Source: Streptosporangium nondiastaticum (GTDB taxonomy: Bacteria > Actinomycetota > Actinomycetes > Streptomycetales > Streptomycetaceae). From it: a DNA stretch of 51,665 nt. Below are positions 1 to 7,780 of this stretch, piece after piece. The stretch's first letter is position 1; every line of letters starts with the position of its first letter. The stretch is taken from the NCBI RefSeq assembly GCF_003011965.1, contig NZ_PXWG01000040.1, positions 1 to 51,665 of the forward strand. The letters run 5' to 3'. Both the position numbers and the translations under genes were made by a program. Below the pieces are notes generated by a model. The model was not told the DNA's origin and ran no database searches. It was given only the letters and a program-made list of their open reading frames with translations.

Positions 1-66
1 GCTAAGCCTTTCAGCGCCGATGGTACTGCATGGGGGACCGTGTGGGAGAGTAGGACGCCGCCGAAC
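1..66 (+). rRNA. rrf: 5S ribosomal RNA, 3' part
   Basis: The first 66 bases match the 3' half of an actinobacterial 5S rRNA, including the TGGGAGAGTAGGACGCCGCC segment and the terminal CGAAC that closes helix I. The 5' half (about 50 nt) lies outside the window, so 16S and 23S genes are expected just upstream. It is followed by a strong terminator. Confidence 0.95.
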
Positions 67-77
67 GATTTTTAGAG

Positions 78-118
78 AAAGCCCTGGTGGGAACCTTGAG
101 TTCCTGCCAGGGCTTTTT
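78..118 (+). terminator. rRNA operon terminator
   Basis: AAAGCCCTGG (78-87) pairs with CCAGGGCTTT (107-116), with an inner GGAA/TTCC pairing (90-93 with 101-104), followed by TTTTT. It lies 11 nt after the 5S end and before acuC. Confidence 0.9.
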
Positions 119-136
119 CGCGTTCCCGGCCTTTAG

Positions 137-142
137 TAGCGT
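137..142 (+). promoter_or_regulatory. -10 box of a leaderless acuC transcript
   Basis: TAGCGT matches the Streptomyces TAGnnT -10 consensus and ends 7 nt before ATG 150, so transcription is predicted to begin at or within a base of the start codon. There is no Shine-Dalgarno sequence here. Confidence 0.55.
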
Positions 143-149
143 GGCGCCC

Positions 150-1322
150 ATGAGCGGCCGTGCGCAGTTGATGTGGGACGAGGCAGTAACGGGCTACGAC
201 TTCGGGCCCGGTCACCCCATGGACCCCGTACGGCTCGCCCTGACCATGCGGCTGGTCGAGGCCTTCGCCCTGGACCGGGCGCTCCGCGTCACCGCCGCTC
301 GGCCCGCCGGCGAATCCACGCTGCGGCTGGTGCACCGCGAGGACTACATCGCCGCCGTCCGTGCCGCCTCCGCCGACCCGGCCTCGGCCGACGGCTCGTA
401 CGGGATCGGGACGGCCGACGTACCGGCCTTTCCCGCGATGCACGACGCATCGGCCCTCATCGCCGGACAGTCCGTGGCCGCCGCCGAAGCCGTATGGGGC
501 GGTGAGGTCCGGCACGCGGTGAACTTCGCCGGCGGACTGCATCACGCGATGCCCGGGGCGGCCTCCGGGTTCTGCGTCTACAACGACGCCGCCCTCGCCG
601 TCGCCCGGCTCCTGGAGCTCGGCGCCGAGCGGGTCGTGTATATCGACGTCGACGTGCACCACGGCGACGGCGTCCAGGCGGCGTTCTGGGAGGACCCGCG
701 CGTCCTCACGATCTCCCTGCACGAGCACCCCAGCAGTCTCTTCCCGCAGACCGGCTGGCCCGAGGAGACCGGCTCCCCGTCCGCGGAGGGCAGCGCCGTC
801 AACGTGGCCCTGCCGGCCGGCACGGGCGACGCGGGCTGGCTGCGGGCCTTCCACGCCGTGGTGCCCGAGCTGGTGGCGGCCTTCCGGCCGCAGGTGATCG
901 TGACCCAGCACGGCGCGGACACCCACTTCGAGGACCCGCTGGCCCACCTCGCCGTCTCGCTCGACGCCCAGCGCCTGATCGCCGACGCCTGCCATTCCCT
1001 CTCGCACGAGCACGCGGACGGACGCTGGGTCGCCCTGGGCGGCGGCGGGTACGCCGTCGTGGACGTCGTGCCGCGCTCCTGGACCCATCTGGTGGCGATC
1101 GCCGCCCACGCGCCCGTGGCCCCCGAGACGGCTGTGCCGGAGGAGTGGCGGGCGGAAGTGTACCGACGCACCCGGCAGTTGGGGCCGCAGCGGATGACGG
1201 ACGGAGCCCGGCCCGAGTGGAAGGACTTCGTGGATTGCGGTTACGACCCGGAGGACCGGCTGGACCAGGCGATCCTCGCCACCCGGCGGGCGGTCTTCCC
1301 GGCCCACGGCCTGCTGCCGTAG
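150..1322 (+). CDS. acuC: AcuC-type class I histone-deacetylase-fold protein
   Basis: A 390-residue protein of the arginase/deacetylase superfamily, annotated as acetoin utilisation protein AcuC, whose relatives deacetylate proteins such as acetyl-CoA synthetase. Visible family motifs are the HPMDP segment near the N-terminus, the LHHAMPGAASGF active-site histidine pair near residue 130, the zinc-binding DVDVHHGDG near residue 165, GADTHFEDP near 255 and LGGGGY near 290, so the catalytic set is intact. ATG 150 is preferred over the in-frame upstream start at 87 because that one lies inside the rRNA terminator, and because a -10 box sits 7 nt before 150. Expression right after an rrn operon depends on that terminator. 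The physiological substrate is not visible from sequence. Confidence 0.9.
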   Translation: MSGRAQLMWDEAVTGYDFGPGHPMDPVRLALTMRLVEAFALDRALRVTAARPAGESTLRLVHREDYIAAVRAASADPASADGSYGIGTADVPAFPAMHDASALIAGQSVAAAEAVWGGEVRHAVNFAGGLHHAMPGAASGFCVYNDAALAVARLLELGAERVVYIDVDVHHGDGVQAAFWEDPRVLTISLHEHPSSLFPQTGWPEETGSPSAEGSAVNVALPAGTGDAGWLRAFHAVVPELVAAFRPQVIVTQHGADTHFEDPLAHLAVSLDAQRLIADACHSLSHEHADGRWVALGGGGYAVVDVVPRSWTHLVAIAAHAPVAPETAVPEEWRAEVYRRTRQLGPQRMTDGARPEWKDFVDCGYDPEDRLDQAILATRRAVFPAHGLLP

Positions 1323-1398
1323 GAAGCCATTAGGCCGACCGTGGGATCCCCGCACGAACCCGCCCCGCACCACGCCGGCTTACGTCAGCATCGGAAGC

Positions 1399-2334
1399 GT
1401 GCTGCCGACCCGGCCGAGTGCTCCGCGTTCCACCGCTCCCTCCGCCACTACTGCTCCCTCTGCCCTCGCCGCTCCCACTGCCACCGCCGACCCCACCACC
1501 CTCGCCGATCTCACCGGCACCCCGACCCCTTCCTCCCTCCGCTCCCACCTCCTTCGCTCCGGTCTCGCCGGTGTCGTATCCACCACCCGGGAACGGAGTC
1601 TGAGCCGGTATCGGATGTTCGTGGCCGGGGATCCCCGGGCGCTGCTCGGGCTGGAGCCCGAACGGCGCTGGCGGCTGGGGGACTTGTTGCACCTGATGGC
1701 CGGCAAGTGCGGGGTTTCGGCCGATCCCGCCCACACTTCGGGGCAGGATGTCATCGACCCCGACCGTACGATCGTGGCACTGGGTGCCTTTGCCGACCGG
1801 CTGGCAGCGGTGGCCGAAGCCCGGGCTCCGGTGCTCGTCGGGACCGGTCATCCGCACCGGCTCCTGGACTTCTACGCCTCCTTGGCCGCCGCCCTCTCGG
1901 CGGCGGGATGTCCTGTCCTCAGCCCGGCGCAGGGCCGAAGTGTCGACATAACGACCCGGTTCGGGGTACGTACCTACAACCTGGACTACGTTCGAGGCGT
2001 CGCGCTGGTGCGTGAACCCGGCGCGCGTGGGTGCGGAAGTGAGCCGGGCGTACATACGCATTCTCCGCTCCCGCTTCGGCTGGCCCTGGGGGCGGCGATG
2101 GACGGTGACGGACCGCTGCCCGCGATGGTCATCGGGGACCACGGCTGGCTCTGCGGGGCAGGTCAGCTGGGTATTGAGGCCATCGGCCCCGCTGACGCGG
2201 ACGACCCCGCGCCGTTCGCCGGACAGGCGGAGGGGCGGGTGTCCGTCGTCGTTCCGCTTGATGACACTGTGCGGTCTGATTACTACCGACCGCTTACTCG
2301 CTATGTACTCAATCGAGCGTGTCTGTCACAGTAG
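1399..2334 (+). CDS. Conserved actinobacterial phosphatase-like protein
   Basis: A 311-residue soluble protein of a family commonly labelled phosphatase next to acuC in Streptomyces. I recognise the neighbourhood and the overall sequence, but no textbook phosphatase motif. Conserved-looking segments are LVGTGHPHRLLDFY (near 153), CPVLSPAQG, and MVIGDHGWLCGAGQLGIEAIG near 247-267, whose aspartate and histidine could be catalytic or metal-binding. The first 50 residues are Ala/Pro/Ser/Thr-rich and come from a pyrimidine-rich DNA strand (about 1430-1560), so GTG 1399 is uncertain and the true start may be further in. It lies 76 bp after acuC in the same direction. Confidence 0.6.
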   Translation: MLPTRPSAPRSTAPSATTAPSALAAPTATADPTTLADLTGTPTPSSLRSHLLRSGLAGVVSTTRERSLSRYRMFVAGDPRALLGLEPERRWRLGDLLHLMAGKCGVSADPAHTSGQDVIDPDRTIVALGAFADRLAAVAEARAPVLVGTGHPHRLLDFYASLAAALSAAGCPVLSPAQGRSVDITTRFGVRTYNLDYVRGVALVREPGARGCGSEPGVHTHSPLPLRLALGAAMDGDGPLPAMVIGDHGWLCGAGQLGIEAIGPADADDPAPFAGQAEGRVSVVVPLDDTVRSDYYRPLTRYVLNRACLSQ

Positions 2335-2378
2335 GCGGCCGATGGCTGCTCCTCTTCCCCACTCGCATCACCCGCCCC

Positions 2379-2384
2379 TAACCT
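2379..2384 (+). promoter_or_regulatory. Candidate -10 box for bdtA
   Basis: TAACCT fits the TAnnnT -10 pattern in the gap before bdtA and predicts a start near 2391. No convincing -35 box is seen, so this is tentative. Confidence 0.35.
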
Positions 2385-2462
2385 GGGGAGTGAGCGCGCA
2401 GCGACGAGGAGTCACCGGAGGGGAAGCCGGTGCGCGTCATGTGCGGAAGGTTCAGGTGTGTC

Positions 2463-2672
2463 ATGGCTGCTGACCAGAGGCCTCTCAACGAGGTCGTGTT
2501 CCTGACCGTGGCGGAAGTCGCCGCGGTGATGCGAGTGTCCAAGATGACCGTGTACCGCCTGGTGCACAGCGGTCATCTGCCGGCGATCAGGGTGGGCAGG
2601 TCGTTCCGGGTCCCGGAGCAAGCGGTGCACGAGTACCTCCGAGAGTCCTACGTGGGGGTGGAAACAGCCTGA
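2463..2672 (+). CDS. bdtA: Small excisionase/MerR-like DNA-binding protein (BdtA)
   Basis: A 69-residue protein that is nearly all one winged helix-turn-helix of the excisionase/MerR type. FLTVAEVAAVMRVSKMTVYR is the HTH, LVHSGHLPAIRVGRSFRVPE the wing, and AVHEYL the C-terminal helix. It belongs to the same small-HTH group as the developmental regulator BldC and matches the Streptomyces protein known as BdtA; its regulon is not visible here. Two starts are possible. ATG 2463 has a modest AGGTG site. GTG 2430 (80 residues) has a better GGAGGGG at 2417-2423 with 6-nt spacing, but adds an atypical MRVMCGRFRCV extension. Confidence 0.85.
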   Translation: MAADQRPLNEVVFLTVAEVAAVMRVSKMTVYRLVHSGHLPAIRVGRSFRVPEQAVHEYLRESYVGVETA

Positions 2673-2685
2673 CGGGGGCCCTGGA

Positions 2686-2715
2686 TTACGCTGATCGCCC
2701 GGTGCCGGGTAGGCT
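2686..2715 (+). promoter_or_regulatory. Candidate promoter for the bS22 gene
   Basis: TTACGC (2686-2691) and TAGGCT (2710-2715) are separated by 18 nt, as in a Streptomyces housekeeping promoter, giving a leader of about 60 nt before GTG 2783. Confidence 0.45.
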
Positions 2716-2782
2716 GGCCCGATGTAGGTCGTGTGGGCTCGGACGCCCCGCACCGAGTGAATCGATGTAAGCGAGGGTAGTC

Positions 2783-2881
2783 GTGGGCTCTGTTATCAAG
2801 AAGCGGCGTAAGCGGATGGCCAAGAAGAAGCACCGCAAGCTGCTCAAGCGCACGCGCGTTCAGCGTCGCAACAAGAAGTAA
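2783..2881 (+). CDS. Ribosomal protein bS22 (AURKAIP1/COX24-domain micro-protein)
   Basis: A 32-residue, extremely basic protein beginning VGSVIKKRRKRMAKKKHRK and ending RVQRRNKK, with over half its residues Lys or Arg. This is the AURKAIP1/COX24-domain family; the mycobacterial member is the small-subunit protein bS22. It would bind rRNA in the 30S particle near the decoding centre. GTG 2783 is preceded by GAGGG (2773-2777) at 5-nt spacing. It is monocistronic: its own promoter lies upstream and a 16-bp hairpin terminator follows. Confidence 0.9.
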   Translation: MGSVIKKRRKRMAKKKHRKLLKRTRVQRRNKK

Positions 2882-2903
2882 GCGGCACGCCGCTGTGCTC
2901 GTC

Positions 2904-2941
2904 CCGCAGCCCTTCCACCGATCATGGTGGGAGGGCTGCGG
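2904..2941 (+). terminator. Hairpin terminator after bS22
   Basis: A 16-bp stem (2904-2919 with 2926-2941, one G-T wobble) with a 6-nt loop, starting 22 nt after the stop codon. There is no clear T-tract, as is common in Streptomyces. Confidence 0.75.
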
Positions 2942-3149
2942 TGCATTGTGGGGGTCTGTGATGCGTTGTGGGCGGTCGCGGCTGCGTTGCGGTGAGTAAA
3001 GCTTCGGCTACGGCTTGAAATGTAGCTCCATGCATCGACCGGTCATCACAGCGCAACAACGACCCGCTACGGTGGCCGCGGCAGCACCACTCATGGGTTG
3101 GGTCCTGGGCGGGATCCCGGGCGATCGTGGGCAGAGGAAGGCGCTGATC

Positions 3150-4196
3150 TTGGGCAAGGTCGTGCTCGTCACCGGAGTCGCACGGCAGCTGGGCGGCCGG
3201 TTCGTCCGCCGCGTCCAGCGCGAGCCCGATGTGGACCGGGTGATCGGGGTGGACGCGGTGCCACCCGGGCACCATCTCGGCGGGGCCGATTTCATACGGG
3301 CGGACATCCGCCATCCCAGGATCGCGCGGGTTCTGGCCGAACACGGTGTGGACACGGTGGTCCACATGGATGTGAACGGCACTCCGCTGGGCAAGCGCGG
3401 CAGCCGGGCCTCGGTCAAGGAGACCAACGTCATCGGCACGATGCAGCTGCTCGGCGCCTGCCAGAAGACGCCGTCGGTGAAGCGGCTGGTGGTCAAGTCC
3501 AGCACGAACGTCTACGGGTCCGCGCCACGCGATCCGGCGATCTTCACCGAGACCACCCCGCCCAAGTCGCTGCCCAGCGGAGGCTTCGCCAAGGACGTCG
3601 TCGAGGTCGAGGGCTACGTGCGCGGCTTCGCCCGCCGCCGGCCCGACGTGGCGGTGTGCGTGCTGCGCTTCGCGAACATCCTCGGGCCGTGCGCCGACTC
3701 GCCGCTCGCGGAGTACTTCGCGCTGCCCGTGCTGCCCACCGTCCTCGGCTTCGACCCGCGGCTGCAGTTCGTGCACGAGGACGACGTCATCGAGGTGCTG
3801 CGGATCGCCTCCGGGGAGCCCCGCAGGGGGACGCTCAACAGCGGCACGTTCAACGTCGCGGGCGACGGCGTGCTGCTGCTCTCCCAGGCGGCGCGCCGCC
3901 TCGGGCGCCCCACCCTCCCCTTCTTCCTGCCGACCGTCACCTGGGTCGGCTCCGCGCTGCGGTCGGTCGGCGTGACGGACTTCTCGCCCGAGCAGATCCG
4001 GCTCCTCACCCACGGGCGGGTCGTCAGGACCACCCAGATGCGCGAGACCCTCGGCTTCGACCCGCGCCACACCACGGCGGGGGCGTTCGAGGACTACGCG
4101 CGCAGCCGGGGCCCCGGGCTGCTGCCGCCCGAGACCCTTGCCCGTACCGTCGACCGGATCGCCGCGGCACTGCCTGCCGGCCGCGGCCAGAAGTGA
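3150..4196 (+). CDS. NAD-dependent epimerase/dehydratase family protein (extended SDR)
   Basis: A 348-residue Rossmann-fold protein. The N-terminal VVLVTGVARQLGGRF holds a divergent dinucleotide-binding glycine motif, followed by a VIGVDAV strand. It has the nucleotide-sugar epimerase-like blocks SSTNVYGS and FVHEDDV, but no obvious YxxxK catalytic pair, so the sugar substrate or even catalysis is uncertain. The start is TTG 3150, chosen because GAGGAAGG (3134-3141) lies 8 nt upstream and because family members start right before the Rossmann strand; earlier in-frame ATGs have no ribosome site. It ends 14 bp before an acyltransferase gene, so the two are probably co-transcribed, which suggests a role in envelope lipid or glycan metabolism. 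Confidence 0.8.
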   Translation: MGKVVLVTGVARQLGGRFVRRVQREPDVDRVIGVDAVPPGHHLGGADFIRADIRHPRIARVLAEHGVDTVVHMDVNGTPLGKRGSRASVKETNVIGTMQLLGACQKTPSVKRLVVKSSTNVYGSAPRDPAIFTETTPPKSLPSGGFAKDVVEVEGYVRGFARRRPDVAVCVLRFANILGPCADSPLAEYFALPVLPTVLGFDPRLQFVHEDDVIEVLRIASGEPRRGTLNSGTFNVAGDGVLLLSQAARRLGRPTLPFFLPTVTWVGSALRSVGVTDFSPEQIRLLTHGRVVRTTQMRETLGFDPRHTTAGAFEDYARSRGPGLLPPETLARTVDRIAAALPAGRGQK

Positions 4197-4210
4197 GGAG
4201 CGCACCCACC

Positions 4211-5272
4211 ATGGCGGACGCGAAGGTCATCCCGTTCGGCGGCGAGGAGCCGCGGTCCAAGCGCGGCAAGGGCAAGCGGCCGGGGCGGGCCCGTACGAGC
4301 CGGATGTCGTCCTCCCTCGCGCCCGTGCCGCCGCAGCGGCACCTGGACCGGGCCGAGGACGCCCGGGCCGTGTCCGAGGAGCCTGCGGCCGCGGTGGAGG
4401 GCGTGGAGCGGGCGGCGGAGGCCGCGCCGTCCGGCGGCTGGGACCGGCGGCTGGCGCACGGGCTGAGCTTCCTGCGGCGGCGGATCACCGGCGAGTACGA
4501 GGTCGACGAGTTCGGCTACGACGAGGAGCTCACGGACCAGGTCCTGATGTCCGCGCTGCGGCCCTTCTACGAGAGGTACTTCCGGGTCGAGGTGAAGGGC
4601 ATCGAGAACATCCCGGACAAGGGCGCGGCCCTGGTCGTCGCCAACCACTCGGGCACGCTGCCGGTGGACGGGCTGATGCTGCAGGTCGCGGTCCACGACC
4701 ACCACCCGGCGGACCGGCACATCAGGATGCTCGCCGCGGACCTGGTCTTCATGCTGCCGGGCGTCAACGAGATCTCCCGGAAGCTCGGGCACACGCTCGC
4801 CTGCGCGGAGGACGCCCAGCAGCTGCTGGAGCGGGGCGAGGTGGTCGGCGTGATGCCGGAGGGGTTCAAGGGGATCGGGAAGCCGTTCTCGGAGCGGTAC
4901 AAGCTGCAGCGGTTCGGCCGGGGCGGCTTCGTGTCGACGGCACTGCGTGCCGGGGCGCCGATCGTGCCGTGCTCGATCGTGGGGGCCGAGGAGATCTATC
5001 CGATGCTCGGCAACGCGCGGACGGTGGCCCGGCTGCTGGGGATCCCGTACTTCCCGCTGACGCCGTCGTGGCCCTGGCTGGGGCCGCTGGGGCTGGTGCC
5101 GCTGCCGACGAAGTGGACGATCCAGTTCGGGGAGCCGATCCCGACGGACGGGTATCCGGCGGAGGCGGCGGACGACCCGATGCTGATGTTCAACCTGACC
5201 GACCAGGTACGAGAAACGATTCAGCACACGCTCTACAAGCTGCTCGTGCAGCGGCGTTCGGTGTTCTTCTGA
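4211..5272 (+). CDS. 1-acyl-glycerol-phosphate acyltransferase-like (PlsC/LPLAT) protein
   Basis: A 353-residue protein with a Lys/Arg- and Ala/Glu-rich N-terminal tail of about 90 residues, then an LPLAT acyltransferase domain. Block I is ANHSGTLPVDG, a variant with six residues between the catalytic His and Asp as in the diacylglycerol-acyltransferase-like branch; the phosphate-binding block is VMPEGFKGIGK. Hydrophobic stretches such as LGIPYFPLTPSWPWLGPLGLVPLP suggest membrane association. It would transfer acyl chains to a lysophospholipid or related glycerolipid. It follows the epimerase gene directly. The last codons and the stop form one arm of a perfect 22-bp inverted repeat. Confidence 0.85.
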   Translation: MADAKVIPFGGEEPRSKRGKGKRPGRARTSRMSSSLAPVPPQRHLDRAEDARAVSEEPAAAVEGVERAAEAAPSGGWDRRLAHGLSFLRRRITGEYEVDEFGYDEELTDQVLMSALRPFYERYFRVEVKGIENIPDKGAALVVANHSGTLPVDGLMLQVAVHDHHPADRHIRMLAADLVFMLPGVNEISRKLGHTLACAEDAQQLLERGEVVGVMPEGFKGIGKPFSERYKLQRFGRGGFVSTALRAGAPIVPCSIVGAEEIYPMLGNARTVARLLGIPYFPLTPSWPWLGPLGLVPLPTKWTIQFGEPIPTDGYPAEAADDPMLMFNLTDQVRETIQHTLYKLLVQRRSVFF

Positions 5273-5299
5273 TCCGTTCAGAAGAACACCGAACGCCGC
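5251..5299. terminator. Bidirectional terminator spanning the acyltransferase stop codon
   Basis: Positions 5251-5272 and 5278-5299 are perfect reverse complements (22 bp) with a 5-nt loop. The left arm is the last seven codons plus the TGA of the acyltransferase gene. The converging rsbN gene ends at 5323, so the element can serve both strands. Confidence 0.85.
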
Positions 5300-5330
5300 C
5301 CCGGCCCTACTTCGCCCCGGCCCTACTTCG
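5299..5330. repeat. 16-bp tandem duplication at the 3' end of rsbN
   Basis: Two adjacent identical copies of CCCCGGCCCTACTTCG (5299-5314 and 5315-5330). The second contains the rsbN stop codon; the first lies just beyond it. Confidence 0.8.
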
Positions 5331-6531
5331 GGTCCTCGCCGCCCTGGATCCCCAGCCCGGGGATGATCTGCGGCAGCACCGGCGGGATGTCGATGCTCGG
5401 CTGCTTGGCCGGCTTGCTGTCCTTGCTGCGGGGCGTGCCGCCCGGGCTGGCGCTGCCGGGGGGTGACGGGGGCTTGAGCAGCCCCGTGCCGCCGAGGAGG
5501 CCCTCGTGCTCCTCATGGGCGCCCGGGGACGCCGGCTGCTGCTTGCTGCCGCCCGCGTGCTTCCCGCCGCCTCCGGCCGAGGCGGACGGCTGCGGGGTGT
5601 GCCGCGCGGTGTGCCCCGGCGTGCCGGCCCGGTCCGTCTCGGGCTGGGCGGGGGAGCCGTGCTTGCCGTGGTGCGCGGGGGGCAGCAGGGACCGCAGCGA
5701 GCCGACCTCATCGTCTATGGCCGAGAGGACCGAGCTCACCTCGGCGCCCACGTCGGCCAGTTGGACCGGGAGCTTCTCGCGGAGCTGGCTCCAGCTCTCG
5801 CGGTGCGAGGCCGCGAAGCTGGAGAGCCGCTGGATGGGGCCGATCGAGCGGTCGTGCTTGTAGGCGGTGTGGAGCAGGCGGTGGCCCTCGGAGGCGTCCT
5901 GGCGCATGCCGGAGAGGGTCCTGCGGATCTCGCCGAGGACCTCATGGTCCAGGTGGCCGCCGAGCTTGCCGCGCTCCATCAGGCGGCGGGCCTCCTGCAG
6001 GCGGGTCGAGGCCCGGTCGAGCAGCAGGCCGCCGCGGTCGGAGTCGTCGTCGGCCATGCCGAGGCGGAGATCCTCCATGCCGCGCTTGAGCGGGTAGAGC
6101 GAGTCGCCGGGCAGGGCGTTGGAACTGGCCGCCGCCACGCCGCCGAACGCGCCCGCCGCCACGCCCACGGTCAGGCCGCCCGCCGCGAGCCCCTTGGACC
6201 AGCGGGAGCGCGGCCGGAGCCGGCTCAGGGCGCGGTGGGCACCGCGGCCCGAGCGGCGGGTCTTCTGCTCGGGGAGGGACGCGGAGTCACCCCCGGCGAA
6301 CTGGGTCTCCATGGCAGCGATGAGCTGCGCCCGCTGCACGGCCCTGGTCTCGGGGTCGAGACCGGGCCGGGGCAGTTCTCCGAGCCGGCCCGTCAGGGCC
6401 AGCAGCCTGCCCTGCTCGGCGCCTTCGGCCGGCGGATCGGGCTCTGTGGCCGCCGTGCCCTGGACTTCCTGATGCTCCAGGGACTGGGCGAAGGCGTTCG
6501 CCCGCCGGTGCGCCGATACGTTCGCGATCAC
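5323..6531 (-). CDS. rsbN: RsbN, anti-sigma factor for BldN (DUF5667 protein)
   Basis: A 402-residue membrane protein encoded just downstream of bldN. In S. venezuelae the protein in this position, RsbN, holds sigma-BldN inactive until aerial development. The N-terminal 100 residues (VIANVSAHRRANAFAQSLE onward) are the predicted cytoplasmic sigma-binding part. One membrane span follows (GLAAGGLTVGVAAGAFGGVA, about residues 110-130), then a DUF5667 helical segment that begins ALPGDSLYPLKRGME, and a long His/Pro/Ser/Gly-rich C-terminal tail outside. GTG 6531 is chosen because AGGAGG lies 8 nt upstream; a GTG at 6540 abuts the ribosome site. It has its own BldN-type promoter (6664-6691). Confidence 0.85.
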   Translation of the reverse strand: MIANVSAHRRANAFAQSLEHQEVQGTAATEPDPPAEGAEQGRLLALTGRLGELPRPGLDPETRAVQRAQLIAAMETQFAGGDSASLPEQKTRRSGRGAHRALSRLRPRSRWSKGLAAGGLTVGVAAGAFGGVAAASSNALPGDSLYPLKRGMEDLRLGMADDDSDRGGLLLDRASTRLQEARRLMERGKLGGHLDHEVLGEIRRTLSGMRQDASEGHRLLHTAYKHDRSIGPIQRLSSFAASHRESWSQLREKLPVQLADVGAEVSSVLSAIDDEVGSLRSLLPPAHHGKHGSPAQPETDRAGTPGHTARHTPQPSASAGGGGKHAGGSKQQPASPGAHEEHEGLLGGTGLLKPPSPPGSASPGGTPRSKDSKPAKQPSIDIPPVLPQIIPGLGIQGGEDPK

Positions 6532-6604
6532 AGGCGGCACCTCCTCTCGTCATGACGGTCGACTCCTCTGAACACCTGGAGGGTTGCACGCCGTGATGAG
6601 CATC

Positions 6605-6618
6605 CACTCGATCGAGTG
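6605..6618. promoter_or_regulatory. 14-bp perfect palindrome in the rsbN leader
   Basis: CACTCGATCGAGTG lies between the predicted rsbN transcription start (near 6655) and its ribosome site. It could be an operator or an mRNA hairpin; no regulator can be assigned. Confidence 0.4.
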
Positions 6619-6663
6619 AGTGGCTGCGGGCATGGCGTGACCGCAGGGAGTCTGCATCCCGCA

Positions 6664-6691
6664 CAACGACGGGCGCATCGGGCGGGTTACG
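6664..6691 (-). promoter_or_regulatory. Candidate sigma-BldN promoter of rsbN
   Basis: On the minus strand CGTAAC (6691-6686) and CGTTG (6668-6664) are separated by 17 nt. CGTAAC with CGTT is, as I recall, the consensus of BldN-dependent chaplin and rodlin promoters. It sits in the bldN-rsbN gap, so BldN would switch on its own inhibitor. Confidence 0.55.
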
Positions 6692-6736
6692 CGTCCCGGG
6701 CGATGTGACCGCTGGTGAGTGAACGCTCGCAAATGG

Positions 6737-7573
6737 TTAACGCGCGTCGTCGGGCAGGAGGCGGGCCAGGGTGCGGACCGCCCGGTACTGGAGGGTCTTG
6801 ATGGCGCCCTCGTTCTTGCCCATGACGCGGGCGGTCTCGGCGACGGAGAGCCCCTGCAGGAAGCGCAGGGTGACGCACTCCTGCTGCTGGGGATTGAGCT
6901 TGCGCACCGCCTCCAGCAGCGCGGCGTTGGACAGGGACTCCAGGACGGAGTCCTCCGGGCTGCGCTCGACCTCATTGGCGTCGAGCATCTCGCCGGTGGT
7001 CACCTCGAGCCGGAACCGCGACGACTTGAAGTGGTCGGCGACCAGATTGCGGGCGATCGTCACGAGCCAGGCGCCGAAGTCGCGCCCCTGCCAGGTGAAG
7101 GTGCCGATGCGGCGCAGGGCGCGCAGGAACGTCTCACTGGTGAGGTCCTCCGCGGTGGCCCGGCTGCCCACCCGGTAGTAGATGTAGCGGTAGACCGTAT
7201 CGGCGTACTGGTCGTAGAGGCGGCCGAAGGCCTCGGCCTCCCCGGCCTGGGCGCGCTCCACGAGATCGAGCATGCGGGCGCTGTCGCTGTCCGCGCTGGG
7301 GCGGCGCGTTGACGTGGCGGAGCCGGAGGACGCGGCGGACGGCGCGGTGGCCGCACCGCCGCGGCGGGCGGCCCGTCTGCCCACCGCCGCGCTGCTTTCG
7401 GCGAGGGCGTAGCAGGGGCCGGCGTGACCGGCGCGGCCGCCTCCTGCGGCAGGGGCGAGCGTGGCGAGGGCGGGGACGGCGTACGCGGTGGGGACGAAGC
7501 CGCGCAGGCGGTCGAGGACCGTTGCGCGAAGCGTAGCCAGGCCCGAGGCGTCAACCCCGACGTGTGGGTACAC
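6737..7573 (-). CDS. bldN: BldN, ECF sigma factor for aerial mycelium formation
   Basis: A 278-residue extracytoplasmic-function sigma factor. Residues 1 to about 98 form an Ala/Arg/Ser-rich extension that begins MYPHVGVDASGLATLRATVL, the hallmark of pro-sigma-BldN, which is proteolytically trimmed. Region 2 runs from about 100 (ARMLDLVERAQAGEAEAFGR, then DQYADTVYRYIYYRVGS and FGAWLVTIARNLVADHF). Region 4 is near 220-270 (LNPQQQECVTLRFLQGLSV and GKNEGAIKTLQYRAVRTLAR). In Streptomyces it directs chaplin and rodlin genes for the hydrophobic sheath. The start is GTG 7573 with GGGAG 4 nt upstream. rsbN follows after 205 bp. The upstream gap is long (to 8055), which fits complex developmental control. 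Confidence 0.93.
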   Translation of the reverse strand: MYPHVGVDASGLATLRATVLDRLRGFVPTAYAVPALATLAPAAGGGRAGHAGPCYALAESSAAVGRRAARRGGAATAPSAASSGSATSTRRPSADSDSARMLDLVERAQAGEAEAFGRLYDQYADTVYRYIYYRVGSRATAEDLTSETFLRALRRIGTFTWQGRDFGAWLVTIARNLVADHFKSSRFRLEVTTGEMLDANEVERSPEDSVLESLSNAALLEAVRKLNPQQQECVTLRFLQGLSVAETARVMGKNEGAIKTLQYRAVRTLARLLPDDAR

Positions 7574-7780
7574 GGGACTCCCAGAGGCAGAGCTTCCATC
7601 ACGTGCAGTACGGAACCGTTCACTCGTCGTAGGGACAAGGGGGCACCGGTTTGCGTCTGAGGAGAATAACGCTTCGTACAGGCAGCACTACACCGAGTTG
7701 CTCAAATCATCGTTTCCGTTCGATCTCTTACCGGTTCGAGATCGATCAAATATCGAACTATGAAAGGAGGTTGAACAGAT

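Noticed and set aside
87..149. Upstream extension of acuC from GTG 87
   Set aside because: It would start inside the rRNA terminator hairpin; the -10 box at 137-142 makes it untranscribed for acuC.
3015..3149. Longer N-terminus of the epimerase from ATG 3015
   Set aside because: No ribosome site and a non-Rossmann sequence; TTG 3150 has a strong Shine-Dalgarno and begins the nucleotide-binding strand.
7601..7640. A BldD-type box in the bldN leader
   Set aside because: Only one half (AGTGA/TTCACTC) is visible and the second half does not fit, so it is not reported as a site, although bldN is a known BldD target in other species.
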